Assembly (NCBI GenBank): GCA_001775965.1
Contig: MEZG01000082.1
Coordinates: 3,471-36,315, forward strand
DNA: 32,845 bases
From: Candidatus Bathyarchaeota archaeon RBG_13_60_20
Lineage (GTDB): Archaea > Thermoproteota > Bathyarchaeia > TCS64
Direction of reading: 5' to 3'
Below the pieces are notes generated by a model, which made no database searches, had not been told where the DNA came from, and saw only the letters and a list, made by a program, of their open reading frames with translations. A program made the position numbers and the translations under genes. Shown here in pieces: positions 1-8,527 of the stretch (position 1 is its first letter; the number at the start of each line of letters is the position of its first letter).

Positions 1-1
1 C

Positions 2-337
2 TTTGAGTCCATCTTGGGTTCGGGGGTGCCCCTCCTCGCCATAATTATATTGGTTCCCCTGTTAATCGGCGCTATTTCAGGGACCCCCGCCATGGGCATT
101 GGCATCAGCTTCCCTATACTGCTGCCCCTCTTCGGGGAGCCCAACATCCACCTCACCAGCATCATATTCCTGGGCCTGACCAGCGCGTACCTCACCTCCC
201 CCATCCACCTCTGCCTCGTCCTCAGCAACAGCTACTTCAAGTCGGACCTCAACAAGGCCATAAGGTACCTGGCACCAAGCAGCGCCGCCCTCTTCACCGC
301 AGGCGTACTCTACCACCTGGCGCTGAACGCGCTGTAG
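2..337 (+). CDS. DUF401-like membrane protein, C-terminal part
   Basis: The reading frame is open from base 2, so this is the last 111 residues of a longer protein whose start lies before the window; the TTG at 14 is internal. It is very hydrophobic, with at least three membrane segments, short Gly/Pro-rich turns, and a Ser/Pro-rich stretch in the middle (around SAYLTSPIHLC). The pattern resembles the C-terminal third of DUF401 proteins, integral membrane proteins of archaea and some bacteria with no proven substrate. The family call is from memory of the pattern and is moderate. It ends 44 bases before fen1 and is probably a separate transcript, because a pyrimidine-rich TATA-like stretch lies between them. 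Confidence 0.6.
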   Translation, partial: FESILGSGVPLLAIIILVPLLIGAISGTPAMGIGISFPILLPLFGEPNIHLTSIIFLGLTSAYLTSPIHLCLVLSNSYFKSDLNKAIRYLAPSSAALFTAGVLYHLALNAL

Positions 338-381
338 GGCAACCCCTTTTAGCCCCCGCGGCCACTCACAGATCGGTTCCG

Positions 382-1407
382 TTGGGCGTCCCCCTAACCC
401 CCATCATAGTCAAGAAGACCCTCAAGCTGGGCGACCTCAAGGGCAGGAGCTTCGCCGTCGACGCCTTCAACGTGCTCCACCAGTTCCTCGCCCTCATAAG
501 GACCAGGGACGGGACGCCCCTCATGGACCGCGAGGGCCACGTCACCAGCCACCTAGTGGGCCTCGCCTTCAGGACCACGCGCCTCATCTCGGACTACGGC
601 ATGAGGCTCGTCTTCGTCTTCGACGGCAGGCCGCCCAGCCTCAAGGCGGGGGAGGTGGAGAAGCGGCGGGAGGCCAGGATGAAGGCGGAGAGGGAGTACG
701 AGGAGGCGGTCAGTAGGGGTGACAAGGCTCAGGCCTACTCAAAGGCCGTGATGACAGGCCGCCTAACCGGCCAGGCGCTGGATGACGCTAGGAGGCTCCT
801 TGACCTCCTGGGCATACCGTGGGTTCAGGCGCCCGGCGAGGGCGAGGCCCAGGCCGCATACATGGCCAGGCGGGGCGACGTCTGGGCGGCCAACAGCAGG
901 GACTATGACTCCCTTCTCTTCGGTGCGCCCCGCCTCGTCAGGTACCTGACTATTAGCGGCGAGGAGTGGCTCCCCAGTAAGGGCAGGGCACGCAAGCTGG
1001 AGCCTGAACTTATAGAGCTGGAGGCCATGCTGGTGAAACTCGGGATTACCCGGGAACAGCTCATCGACCTGTCCATCCTTGTGGGTACCGACTTCAACCA
1101 GGGCGTCAAGGGCGTCGGCCCCAAGACCGCCCTGAAGCTCATAAGACGGCACGGCTCCATAGAGAACCTTCCCACTGAGGTGCGCGAGAAGCTCCTAGGC
1201 TTCGGGGAGGTGAGGAGGATATACTTAGAGCCCGACGTAACCGATGACTACAGCGTCAAGCCGGGGCGTCTGAGGGAGGACGATCTGAGGGCGTTCCTGT
1301 GCGGCGAGCGCAGCTTCTCCCCCGATAGAGTCGGGACCCTCATCGAGAGGATGAAGACGGCCGGCAGACAGCGCAGCCTGGGCGACTACCTGGGGGAGCC
1401 GAGATGA
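382..1407 (+). CDS. fen: Flap endonuclease 1 (FEN1/XPG family)
   Basis: This 341-residue structure-specific nuclease removes 5' flaps during Okazaki-fragment maturation and repair. The TTG start gives the N-terminus Met-Gly-Val that the family needs, since Gly2 sits in the active site. Metal-binding acidic residues are visible: D27 (FAVDAFN), D81 (FVFDGRPP), E153 and E155 (GEGEAQ), D174 and D176 (SRDYDS), D237 (GTDFNQG). A helix-three-turn-helix (GVKGVGPKTA, 241-250) follows. The C-terminal QRSLGDYL is a PCNA-interacting (PIP) motif, matching the PCNA gene in the same window. Length is normal for archaeal FEN1. It overlaps the DNA ligase gene by 4 bases (ATGA), coupling two consecutive enzymes of lagging-strand processing. 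Confidence 0.97.
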   Translation: MGVPLTPIIVKKTLKLGDLKGRSFAVDAFNVLHQFLALIRTRDGTPLMDREGHVTSHLVGLAFRTTRLISDYGMRLVFVFDGRPPSLKAGEVEKRREARMKAEREYEEAVSRGDKAQAYSKAVMTGRLTGQALDDARRLLDLLGIPWVQAPGEGEAQAAYMARRGDVWAANSRDYDSLLFGAPRLVRYLTISGEEWLPSKGRARKLEPELIELEAMLVKLGITREQLIDLSILVGTDFNQGVKGVGPKTALKLIRRHGSIENLPTEVREKLLGFGEVRRIYLEPDVTDDYSVKPGRLREDDLRAFLCGERSFSPDRVGTLIERMKTAGRQRSLGDYLGEPR

Positions 1408-2993
1408 CCGAGACCACCTTCAGGGCGCTGGCCCTCCTCGCCCACAGCCTGGAGGCCACGCCGAGCCGGAATGAGAAGACTGCCCTCATCTCAGGGTTCC
1501 TGCGGGGCCTGCAGCCCGGCGAGGTGGGCCCCGCCGTGCTGCTGCTGGTGGGCTCAATCTTCCCCGAGTTCGAGCCCAGGAGCCTCGACGTGGGGTGGAG
1601 GACCGTCAAGCGGGTCCTCGAGGGCGGCGGCCAGACGACCCTGTTCAGGGAGGCGCTGACCATCAACCGCGTCCACGGTGCCCTTTCGGACGTAGCCCGG
1701 AGGGTGGGTCAGGGCTCCCGGAGGGCCAAGGAGCAGCTCATCGAGGGGCTGCTGGTATCAGCCGACCCCCAAGAGGCCGACGTTTTAGTCCGGATAATAT
1801 TCGGTGAGATGAGGATCGGCGTCAACGAGGGCTTAATGCTTGAGGCCGTCGCCGAGGCCGCTGGCGTCCCCCCGGGCGCTGTGAGGAGGGCCCTCATGGT
1901 GACGGGGGACCTGGGGAAGGTGGCGCAGGCGGCCATGGAGCTGGGCGAGGAGGGTCTCAGGTCCATGGGTGCCACCCTCTTCGTGCCCCTGAAGCCCATG
2001 CTCGCCAGTGTCGCCGAGGACCCCGAGGAGGCGTTGGAGGAGCACGGCGGGGAATCCGCCTTCGAGTACAAGTACGACGGGGCCAGGATACAGATACACC
2101 GGCGCGGCGGCGACGTGAGGGTGTTCAGCAGGAGGCTCTCCGACGTGACGGGCAGCCTCCCCGACATCGTGGAGCTTGTAGGGGAGACGATACCGGGCGG
2201 GGATGTCATACTGGAGGGCGAGGTCGTGGCCGTAGGCGAGAACGGCAGGCCCCTCCCCTTCCAGGACCTCATGAGGAGGTTCACCCGCGTCACGGACGTC
2301 CAGGAGATGGCCCAGAGGGTGCCTCTGCGGCTGTTCCTCTTCGACGTCCTCCTCGCGGGGGGGGACCTGCTCATAGACGAGCCCTACAGCAGGAGGTGGG
2401 TGACCCTTGAGGGGATCGCCCCGAACCGGCTCCTCGCCCGAAGGCTGGTCACCTCCGACCCCGAGGCCGCCCGATCCATGCTGGACCAAGCCCTGGCTGA
2501 GGGGCATGAGGGCCTCATGGCTAAGAGACTGGGCAGTGTCTATACCCCGGGGACCAGAGGTAAGGCGTGGCTCAAGATCAAGGCCGCGGAGACCCTTGAC
2601 GTGGTGATAGCCGCCGCCGAGTGGGGCTCGGGGAGGCGGAGGGGCTGGCTCAGCAACTACCACCTGGCAGTCTGGGGCGGCGGCGAGGCCCTGGTGATAG
2701 GCAAGACCTTCAAGGGGCTCACGGACGATGAGTTCAGGTGGATGACGGACCGTCTCAGGTCCCTCAAGACGAGTGAAACCGACTACACGGTCCACGTGCG
2801 TCCCGAGCTGGTGGTGGAGGTGGCCTTCAACGAGATTCAGCGGAGCCCCCGATACGCGTCGGGGTACGCACTCAGGTTCGCCCGCATAACCCGGATAAGG
2901 GAGGACAAGGCCCCGGGGGACGCGGACACTCTGGGCAAGGTGGAGGAGCTCTACGCCAGGCAGTTTAGGTACAAGGACAGGGCCGGCTTCTAG
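1404..2993 (+). CDS. lig: ATP-dependent DNA ligase
   Basis: A 529-residue replicative-type DNA ligase that seals nicks. The N-terminal ~200 residues form the helical DNA-binding domain of LigI-type enzymes. The adenylation motif I is EYKYDGARIQ with the nucleophilic lysine at K223. Motif III appears as VILEGEVVA, motif IV as GLMAKRL and motif V as AWLKIK; an OB-fold domain follows to the end. Length is typical, although usual archaeal enzymes run to about 560-600. Start ATG overlaps the fen stop codon, so the two are translationally coupled. No PIP box is obvious near the N-terminus. The cofactor is inferred as ATP from the family; archaeal members sometimes also use ADP or GTP. Confidence 0.97.
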   Translation: MTETTFRALALLAHSLEATPSRNEKTALISGFLRGLQPGEVGPAVLLLVGSIFPEFEPRSLDVGWRTVKRVLEGGGQTTLFREALTINRVHGALSDVARRVGQGSRRAKEQLIEGLLVSADPQEADVLVRIIFGEMRIGVNEGLMLEAVAEAAGVPPGAVRRALMVTGDLGKVAQAAMELGEEGLRSMGATLFVPLKPMLASVAEDPEEALEEHGGESAFEYKYDGARIQIHRRGGDVRVFSRRLSDVTGSLPDIVELVGETIPGGDVILEGEVVAVGENGRPLPFQDLMRRFTRVTDVQEMAQRVPLRLFLFDVLLAGGDLLIDEPYSRRWVTLEGIAPNRLLARRLVTSDPEAARSMLDQALAEGHEGLMAKRLGSVYTPGTRGKAWLKIKAAETLDVVIAAAEWGSGRRRGWLSNYHLAVWGGGEALVIGKTFKGLTDDEFRWMTDRLRSLKTSETDYTVHVRPELVVEVAFNEIQRSPRYASGYALRFARITRIREDKAPGDADTLGKVEELYARQFRYKDRAGF

Positions 2994-3024
2994 CCCCCTC
3001 TCATGAACGGCGACCCGACGCGGC

Positions 3025-3579
3025 TCAAGGCGCTGAGGTCGCGGTGCCCCCCGGAGGTATCCTGGTTCCCCTCCCGTCCGATGAGCTGTGGACCCTGGAG
3101 AACTTCCTCTCGATGAGCTGGTACTCCAGCAGCAGGTACAGGGTGGCCAGGAGGCCGCCCACCAGCAGCCACCAGCTGAAGCTGGTGAGGTAGAGGGTGT
3201 ACCCCAGGGGTAGCCCCAGGCCCTCCGTGAAGACCAGGCCCCCGCCCGAGAAGACGACGGATGCGAAGGTGAAGTAGTAGACCACGTGTATCCTGTTCAC
3301 GAGCCTGCCCCGCTCGGCCTTCATCTCGTCGACGCCGGCGAGCATCTGCTTCCACTTCTCCCCGAAGCCCATGACCTCAACGGCCTCAGGGTCCAGGTCG
3401 ATGATGCCCTTCATGGTGTGGACGAACTTCTCGTTCTCCTCCACCATCCTGGCCTTCTGGGCCTCCCTGTACAGCTCGAACCTGGCCTCGAACCCGTCGT
3501 CGAAGGTGAGGCGGAAGATGACCGCGTGGCTCAAGGACATGACCACGGCCAGCAGGATCAGTATGTAGGGCTCCAGCAC
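3025..3579 (-). CDS. Membrane protein, tandem paralog A
   Basis: A 184-residue protein of unknown function. It has one N-terminal membrane segment (about residues 4-23), a charged cytoplasm-like stretch rich in Glu/Lys/Arg (about 25-95), then two closely spaced membrane segments (about 98-120 and 130-150) and a polar Gly/Ser-rich tail. The pattern FGEKWKQML...ERGRLVNRIHVVYYF matches FGELWRKRL...ERERMDGHVVFIYYM in the neighbouring gene, so the two are tandem paralogs with the same topology. The GTG start lies about 28 bases downstream of a TATA-like TTTTTATT on the minus strand, consistent with a leaderless mRNA. It converges on the DNA ligase gene. I do not recognise the family. Confidence 0.75.
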   Translation of the reverse strand: MLEPYILILLAVVMSLSHAVIFRLTFDDGFEARFELYREAQKARMVEENEKFVHTMKGIIDLDPEAVEVMGFGEKWKQMLAGVDEMKAERGRLVNRIHVVYYFTFASVVFSGGGLVFTEGLGLPLGYTLYLTSFSWWLLVGGLLATLYLLLEYQLIERKFSRVHSSSDGRGTRIPPGGTATSAP

Positions 3580-3612
3580 TCCGGTTGATGGTTGAGCTCT
3601 GGCAATAAAAAC

Positions 3613-4128
3613 CTACGGCTGCGGCTGGAGGCCCCTCTCCGTCTCCCCGAGGGACGCGGCGAGCCTCCTGTAGGAGAGCTGGTAGAGCACCAGCAGCGCC
3701 GACGTGAACAGTATGAATCCCCAGCCGATGGTGGCCGCTGTGACCGTGACCCCCGCCACATCTGTGAGGGCCCCCGGGTACACGAAGAACAGAAACGAGT
3801 TGAGCAGCCCAAGCATGAGCATGTAGTAGATGAACACGACGTGGCCGTCCATCCTCTCGCGCTCCGCGTTCAGGGTGTTCAGGACGGCCAGCCTCTTCCT
3901 CCAGAGCTCGCCGAACTCGACCAGCTCGCGGGGCTCCTCCCCCGCCTCGATGCTCGCCCTGTGCCTCTCCTCCATCTCGCTGTTGGCCCTGAGCATCCTC
4001 TCCCTTAGGCCGCCCTGGGCCCTCGCGAAGCGGCCCCGGAAGTCTTCCCCGTAGAAGGACCGGAACACCACGTGGTTAGCCAGCCCCATTAGCACTATGG
4101 TCGCCGGTAGAGCGTAGGCGTACGCCAA
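3613..4128 (-). CDS. Membrane protein, tandem paralog B
   Basis: A 171-residue protein of unknown function, paralogous to the gene at 3025-3579. The order is the same: an N-terminal membrane segment (about 5-22), a charged coil-prone region (about 25-92), two membrane segments (about 97-118 and 128-152) and a short basic tail. Both start with a segment followed by a Phe/Asp-rich motif (YGEDFRGRF here, FDDGFEARF in the other). The TTG start sits about 28-30 bases after CTTTA on the minus strand. The two genes are separated by 33 bases that contain the TATA box of the downstream copy, so each probably has its own promoter. The function could be a small membrane complex; there is no direct evidence for this. 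Confidence 0.75.
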   Translation of the reverse strand: MAYAYALPATIVLMGLANHVVFRSFYGEDFRGRFARAQGGLRERMLRANSEMEERHRASIEAGEEPRELVEFGELWRKRLAVLNTLNAERERMDGHVVFIYYMLMLGLLNSFLFFVYPGALTDVAGVTVTAATIGWGFILFTSALLVLYQLSYRRLAASLGETERGLQPQP

Positions 4129-4190
4129 TCTGACGTTTATTCTCTGAAAATGTGTTAAAGGGGTTTATGGAGTAGGATAATTGGGGGTTC

Positions 4191-5618
4191 CTACGCGTCC
4201 TTGAGCTGGTCCAGCGGGGGCTTCAGGTCCAGCGGGATGGGGGGTTTGTACTCGCGTCCCGCGAGCCTCTCCACCCACTCCTCCTTCACCTTCTTCATCA
4301 GCTCCGGCTTCGTGAGTAGCTCCAGGGCGCAGGCCGCGTGGACCTTGGTGCTGAACAGGAGCCCCTTGTGGCCTATGCTCATCCCGTTCTGGGCCACGAA
4401 CTGCCAGCTGTGGCCCGGGGTGCCCAGCATGCTGCACGATGTGCTGTACTCCACGGTGGGGACGACCCAGCTCACGTCGCTGACGTCGGTGCTGCCGGCG
4501 CCCACCATCCCGGCCCTGTAGTCGTCTAGGACCCGCTCGTCGAAGTGGACGTCCCGCAGCTTCTCCCAGCCCGGCCTGTTGCTCTTCTGGAGGCCGTTCA
4601 TCTTCTGGTCGATGTTTATGGATTCAGCCATCTTGTCCGCGAACTTGAGGTCCTCCTCGCTGAACTTGGGTGCGCCCACCAGCCTCATCTGCTCCACGAC
4701 GAGCTCGGCGAGCACCTTGTTGGGCAGCGAGTTGTAGCAGCCTGTCAGGAACTCCACCTTGTGGGTGGTCCTTGCCATGAGGTCCGCGCCCTTGACGATG
4801 TCCATGATCCACCTGTAGATCTCATCGACCTGGGCGCGCTCCGGAGCCCTGTTATAGTACCACGTCCTGGCGTAGGCGGGGACCACGTTGGGCTGGCCTC
4901 CGCACTCCTCGTGGATGTAGTGGACGCGGGCCTTCTCGATGACGTGCTCCCGCATGAAGTTGACGCCGTTGCTCATGAGCTCCACGGCGTCCAGCGCGCT
5001 TATCCCGTTCTCCGGGTCCCCTGCGCTGTGGGCGGTTCTGCCGTAGAAGTGGACCTTGAAGCTGTTCATGGCGTTGCTGCTGCCTGTGCCGGCAGTGTTG
5101 GCGCTGCCCGGGTGGTGGGCTAGGACCGCGTCCACGCCCTTGAATAGGCCGTGGCGCACCATCCAAATTTTACCTACCAGGGTTTCCTCGGCTGGGCACC
5201 CGTACACCTTGACGGTGCCCTTCACCTTGTGCTCCTCCATGGCCGTCTTGAGGGCGATGCCCGCGGCGACCGCCCCTGAGCCGTAGATGTTGTGGCCGCA
5301 GCCGTGGCCGGGGGCCCCTTCCTTCACAGGCTCCTTCCAGGGGACCGCTTTCTGGCTGATGCCCGCCAGGGCGTCCAGCTCGCCCAGGATGCCAATTGTT
5401 GGGCCCTTACCGTTGCTCCACGTAGCCACGAAGGCCGTGGGCATCTCGGCGACGCCCCTCTCCAGCCTGAACCCATACTTCTCGGCCACGTCCGAGAGGT
5501 ACTTGCTGGTCTTGTGCTCTAGGAGGCCCAGCTCGGCGAACTCCCAGACCTTGTCGCTCCACTCGATGATCCTCTTCTCGTTCTCGTCTACCCACTGATA
5601 AGCGGTTTCCTTCAACAC
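4191..5618 (-). CDS. M20 family amidohydrolase, AbgB-like
   Basis: A 475-residue member of the M20 metallopeptidase/amidohydrolase family, closest in layout to the AbgB (aminobenzoyl-glutamate utilization B) subgroup. Metal-site elements are present: GELDAL (79-84), GHGCGHN (104-110, with H105, C107 and H109), PAEE (142-145), HHPG (168-171) and a late GTPGHSW. The lid/dimerisation domain lies between about 185 and 315. Members cleave N-acyl amino acids or peptides; the substrate here cannot be read from sequence. The GTG start is about 30 bases after TTTTAAAG; a TTG one codon later is an alternative. It is a single-gene unit facing the same way as the membrane protein pair and the S component upstream. 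Confidence 0.92.
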   Translation of the reverse strand: MLKETAYQWVDENEKRIIEWSDKVWEFAELGLLEHKTSKYLSDVAEKYGFRLERGVAEMPTAFVATWSNGKGPTIGILGELDALAGISQKAVPWKEPVKEGAPGHGCGHNIYGSGAVAAGIALKTAMEEHKVKGTVKVYGCPAEETLVGKIWMVRHGLFKGVDAVLAHHPGSANTAGTGSSNAMNSFKVHFYGRTAHSAGDPENGISALDAVELMSNGVNFMREHVIEKARVHYIHEECGGQPNVVPAYARTWYYNRAPERAQVDEIYRWIMDIVKGADLMARTTHKVEFLTGCYNSLPNKVLAELVVEQMRLVGAPKFSEEDLKFADKMAESINIDQKMNGLQKSNRPGWEKLRDVHFDERVLDDYRAGMVGAGSTDVSDVSWVVPTVEYSTSCSMLGTPGHSWQFVAQNGMSIGHKGLLFSTKVHAACALELLTKPELMKKVKEEWVERLAGREYKPPIPLDLKPPLDQLKDA

Positions 5619-5669
5619 AGATCAGAGTGAATGCTGCCGGTGAGGCTTTAAAACCCTCGGCCGGGCGGG

Positions 5670-6233
5670 TTACCCGGGCAGCCGCTTCCTCACGGCCCCG
5701 TCCAGAAAGACCCCGAGGCCCACGGTGATAGCCCCCTGAGCGAGATTGAACACCGCTATCAGGGGCAGCAGCCCGTAGGTGGCCTCCAAGGGGACCCCGT
5801 AGAGGTTTGGCAGCACGTACAGGTTGACCAGCGTCATGGCAGCGACCCTGGTCGTGATGGCGATGACGGACGCGGCGCCCAGCCACCTTCCGCCCAGAGT
5901 CCTGTCAACGACCACCCTTAGCCCCAGGTGGAAGCCCGCCACCGTGGAGAGCTCTGCCAGCGACTTGATGGACGCCGAAAGCAGGTTGCCGCTCCTCGCC
6001 AGGATTCCGAGGCCAGCCACCGTGGACGTGACCACCGCCGAGTCCGGCCCATACATGAGGAGGCTGAGCATTATGGGGACGCCCGTGAAGTCGAACTTGA
6101 GGTCGGGGTACCAGGGGAAGGGTATCTTGAGGCCCGAGTACTTGAGGGCGTAGTCGAAGACGAGCACCAGAGCGGCCAGGATCGAGGTGCCCATGAGCTT
6201 GGCTGTCCTGCTGCGAGGCGTGTTGAGGTACAT
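5670..6233 (-). CDS. ECF-type vitamin transporter S component
   Basis: A 187-residue hydrophobic protein with about six membrane segments. The stretch KIPFPWYPDLKFDFTGVP (about 36-53) is the kind of Pro/Phe-rich loop leading into an Asp motif seen in RibU-like and related substrate-binding (S) components of energy-coupling factor transporters. Such proteins bind a vitamin in the membrane and work with shared EcfA ATPases and EcfT, which are not in this window. The substrate is unknown; riboflavin, biotin-related or other vitamins are possible. The ATG start is about 30 bases after CATATACC on the minus strand, so it is likely leaderless. It could form a transcript with the M20 gene (52-base gap), but that gene has its own TATA-like box. 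Confidence 0.75.
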   Translation of the reverse strand: MYLNTPRSRTAKLMGTSILAALVLVFDYALKYSGLKIPFPWYPDLKFDFTGVPIMLSLLMYGPDSAVVTSTVAGLGILARSGNLLSASIKSLAELSTVAGFHLGLRVVVDRTLGGRWLGAASVIAITTRVAAMTLVNLYVLPNLYGVPLEATYGLLPLIAVFNLAQGAITVGLGVFLDGAVRKRLPG

Positions 6234-6416
6234 CTCGTTACACTCAGGTCAGCCATGGGTGGTATATGAGCTTGTAGCTGGACCGCTACATTATACCACG
6301 ATTATTCGGGTCGGCGGGCACGGAGGCTTGGGGCCAGATGCCCTTTCAGGCTCAGTCGGGGGACAGGTTCACCTGCCCAACACCTTTAAAAAGGCTGGTG
6401 CCCGGGGTAACCCCTA

Positions 6417-6476
6417 GTGACGGATGTGCATCACCTCCAATATCAGACGGCGGAGCTAAAAACCTCCGCAGATTGA
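6417..6476 (+). other. Possible leaderless upstream ORF / lost start of the winged-helix gene
   Basis: A TATA-like CTTTAAAAAGG at about 6384-6393 predicts transcription from about 6412-6416. The first start codon, GTG at 6417, opens a 19-codon frame whose TGA overlaps the TTG start of the downstream helix-turn-helix gene (TTGA). The encoded peptide is polar. Either it is a true leader peptide coupled to the next gene, or the protein starts here and a one-base slip (real or a sequencing error) separates the two frames. The sequence alone does not decide between them. Confidence 0.35.
6450..6469 (+). promoter_or_regulatory. Hairpin just before a TTG start
   Basis: GCGGAG and CTCCGC form a perfect 6-bp stem around the loop CTAAAAAC. 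It ends 3 bases before the TTG at 6473 and lies inside the upstream reading frame. It could hide or expose the downstream start, but it could also be chance in GC-rich DNA. Confidence 0.35.
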
Positions 6477-6751
6477 TTCTACGCACCCTTAACCAGAACC
6501 AGGTAATCGTCCTCAACGCAGTAGCGGGGAACGACCAGTCCCTCACGAGCCTACTCAGGCAGCTATCGGAGGACCACGGGGTTCCCCTCTCCACCCTGAA
6601 GCTGAACGCCAGGATACTCCGGGAGCTGAACCTCATCTCATACGGGTCTATCAGGGACAGGAAGGCCGCAAGGCTGGAGGACCTGGGGAGGTTCGTCTTC
6701 GGGCTTCTAGGTGAGAGAGGCGGGGGCGCCATGCTTAGGTACGCGGACTAG
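6473..6751 (+). CDS. Small winged helix-turn-helix protein
   Basis: A 92-residue protein from the TTG at 6473. The frame is open further upstream, to 6338, but that part is Pro/Ser/Gly-rich and precedes the predicted transcription start, so it is unlikely to be coded. The region NQVIVLNAVAGNDQ then SLTSLLRQL and GVPLSTLKLNARILRELNLI reads as helices of a winged helix-turn-helix, with the recognition helix near STLKLNARIL. It ends with an Arg/Gly-rich tail. A DNA-binding transcriptional regulator is likely; the target is unknown. Its 3' end overlaps the 3' end of the convergent acyl-CoA synthetase gene by 4 bases. The start is uncertain (see the upstream reading frame and hairpin). Confidence 0.65.
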   Translation: MILRTLNQNQVIVLNAVAGNDQSLTSLLRQLSEDHGVPLSTLKLNARILRELNLISYGSIRDRKAARLEDLGRFVFGLLGERGGGAMLRYAD

Positions 6752-8442
6752 GGCTCCTCTCCGCTCCCCTCAACATGTTCCTTGATCTTTTCATCTATCA
6801 TCCGCAGCAAGGCCCCCCTGTCAACCTTACCCATTGTGGTCACGGGTATGTTGTCCACGAACGTGATCCTTGAGGGCAGCTCATACTCCTTGAGCCTCCC
6901 CCTGCACAGCTCCAGCAGCTCGTCCTCCAGCCCCTGTGTGGGCTGGTGGTCCTCCCTGAGCTTGACGATGGCCATCACGTCTGTGGAGCACCTTAGGGGG
7001 TCGGGGACCCCGAAAGCGGCCGCCATCTCCACGTATGGGTGGGACTGCAGCGCCTCCTCGACCACGGCGGGCCACACCGTGTGCCCGCGGGCCAGGATCC
7101 GCTCCATCTTCCTTCCAACGACGTACAGGTACCCGGCCTCGTCCATGTAGCCGGTGTCCCCCGTGTAGAGCCAGCCGCCGCGCAGCGCCTGGGCCGTAGC
7201 CTCAGGGTCTCCCCAGTAGCCCTTCATCAGCTGGGGCCCCCTGACCCTGATCTCGCCCACCTGGCCCGGGGCCATCTCCAGCTCGCCCAGCTGGAGGTCC
7301 ACGATGCTGATCTCCGTGTCGGGGTATGGGAGCCCTACGCTGGCGTAGTTGGGCTCCCCCTCCACGGGGGTGGCGCAGACGCCGGGCCCCGCCTCCGTGA
7401 GCCCGTAGCCCTGGTGCATGCGGGCGCCTGCCACCTTCTCGAAGGCCCTCATGTGCTCCACAGGTATGGACGCGCCCCCGGAGGCGCACGTGGTGAGGCT
7501 CGTCAGGTCGTACCTGGCGAGACCCGGGTGGCCCAGCACCTCCTTGATGAGCCTCGGGATCAGGGGGAAGTGGGTCACCCTGTGCCTGTCGACGGCTCCT
7601 ATTATCTCCTCCGCGGTGGGGTTGGGGAGCAGCACCATGGTGCACCCGAAGCTCACGGCCTCGTTCATGACCATAAGCCCGTAGCTGTGGAAGAACGGCA
7701 TGGCGCACAGGATGACGGGCCACCCCGCCGCCTGAGGCTTGGCGCTGTAGCCCCAGCCCCTGAGCCAGTGGTACGACTGGAGGGCGTTGGCCACCAGCCC
7801 GTAGTGGGTGAGGGTGACGCCCTTGGGGTCGCCCGAGGTGCCGCTGGTGAACATGATGACCGCCGCGTCCTCCCTGGCGTCGATCTCGGCCTCATCAGCC
7901 AGCCCGGGGCCCGTGATCAGGTCCTCGAATCTCAGGGCGCCCCGGGGGCGCCGTGCTCCCCTTTGCCTGAGCCGGGACAGGGCACTCAGGTGAGCCGGGG
8001 CGTAGTGGGCGGCCTCCGCCACCAAGACCGTCCCAGGAGTCTCCTCCGGCAGCCTGTCCAGGAGCCTGTCCAAGGCGACCAAGACCTTGCACCCCGTCTC
8101 CTCGAGCTCCCTCCCGATCTCTGGAGCCGGCATCAGGGGGTTCAAGGCGACGACCACGGCCCCCAGCAGGTGCGCCGCATTGTAAGCGACGATGAAGTGG
8201 GGCGTGTTGGGCAGCAGCAGCCCCACCCTGTCCCCCCTCCCCACGCCCAGCTCCCTCAAGCTGGAGGCGAGGCTCCGCGCCTGCCCCCAGAGCTCCTTGT
8301 AGGTCCACCTGGCCCCGAAGTACAAAGCGGCGGGCCTGTCGGGGAACTTCCGGGCGCTGTTCCTCCAGAGCTCATGGACGGGCATCTCGGGGTACTTGAT
8401 GCTTATGGGAACCCCCTGGGGGTAGCGGCCGGAAACGGTCAT
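6748..8442 (-). CDS. AMP-forming acyl-CoA synthetase/ligase
   Basis: A 564-residue ANL-superfamily enzyme that activates a carboxylic acid to acyl-AMP and transfers it to CoA. The P-loop TSGTSGDPKG is at 199-208, the A5 motif is YGLTEAGPG, and the A7/hinge region reads YTGDTGYMDEAGYLYVVGRKMERI. The catalytic lysine of the C-terminal lid is present (TTMGKVDR, K539). The hinge has GRKMERI where most family members have GR.KD.I, so the hinge acid is replaced. The layout resembles long-chain fatty-acyl-CoA ligases, but the substrate is not determined. It is divergent from the DapA-family gene, with TTTATAGT as a TATA-like box about 30 bases before the ATG. Confidence 0.93.
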   Translation of the reverse strand: MTVSGRYPQGVPISIKYPEMPVHELWRNSARKFPDRPAALYFGARWTYKELWGQARSLASSLRELGVGRGDRVGLLLPNTPHFIVAYNAAHLLGAVVVALNPLMPAPEIGRELEETGCKVLVALDRLLDRLPEETPGTVLVAEAAHYAPAHLSALSRLRQRGARRPRGALRFEDLITGPGLADEAEIDAREDAAVIMFTSGTSGDPKGVTLTHYGLVANALQSYHWLRGWGYSAKPQAAGWPVILCAMPFFHSYGLMVMNEAVSFGCTMVLLPNPTAEEIIGAVDRHRVTHFPLIPRLIKEVLGHPGLARYDLTSLTTCASGGASIPVEHMRAFEKVAGARMHQGYGLTEAGPGVCATPVEGEPNYASVGLPYPDTEISIVDLQLGELEMAPGQVGEIRVRGPQLMKGYWGDPEATAQALRGGWLYTGDTGYMDEAGYLYVVGRKMERILARGHTVWPAVVEEALQSHPYVEMAAAFGVPDPLRCSTDVMAIVKLREDHQPTQGLEDELLELCRGRLKEYELPSRITFVDNIPVTTMGKVDRGALLRMIDEKIKEHVEGSGEEP

Positions 8443-8527
8443 CGACTGAGGGGGGGAGCCGCCTGACTATAAATGTTGGCGCTCGACACCGTTTTAACCG
8501 GGGACGCCGTTCAAAGGGTGAACAAAC

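Noticed and set aside
7039..8466. 475-codon plus-strand frame opposite the acyl-CoA synthetase
   Set aside because: Shadow of the synthetase; His/Pro/Gly/Arg-rich translation without domains.
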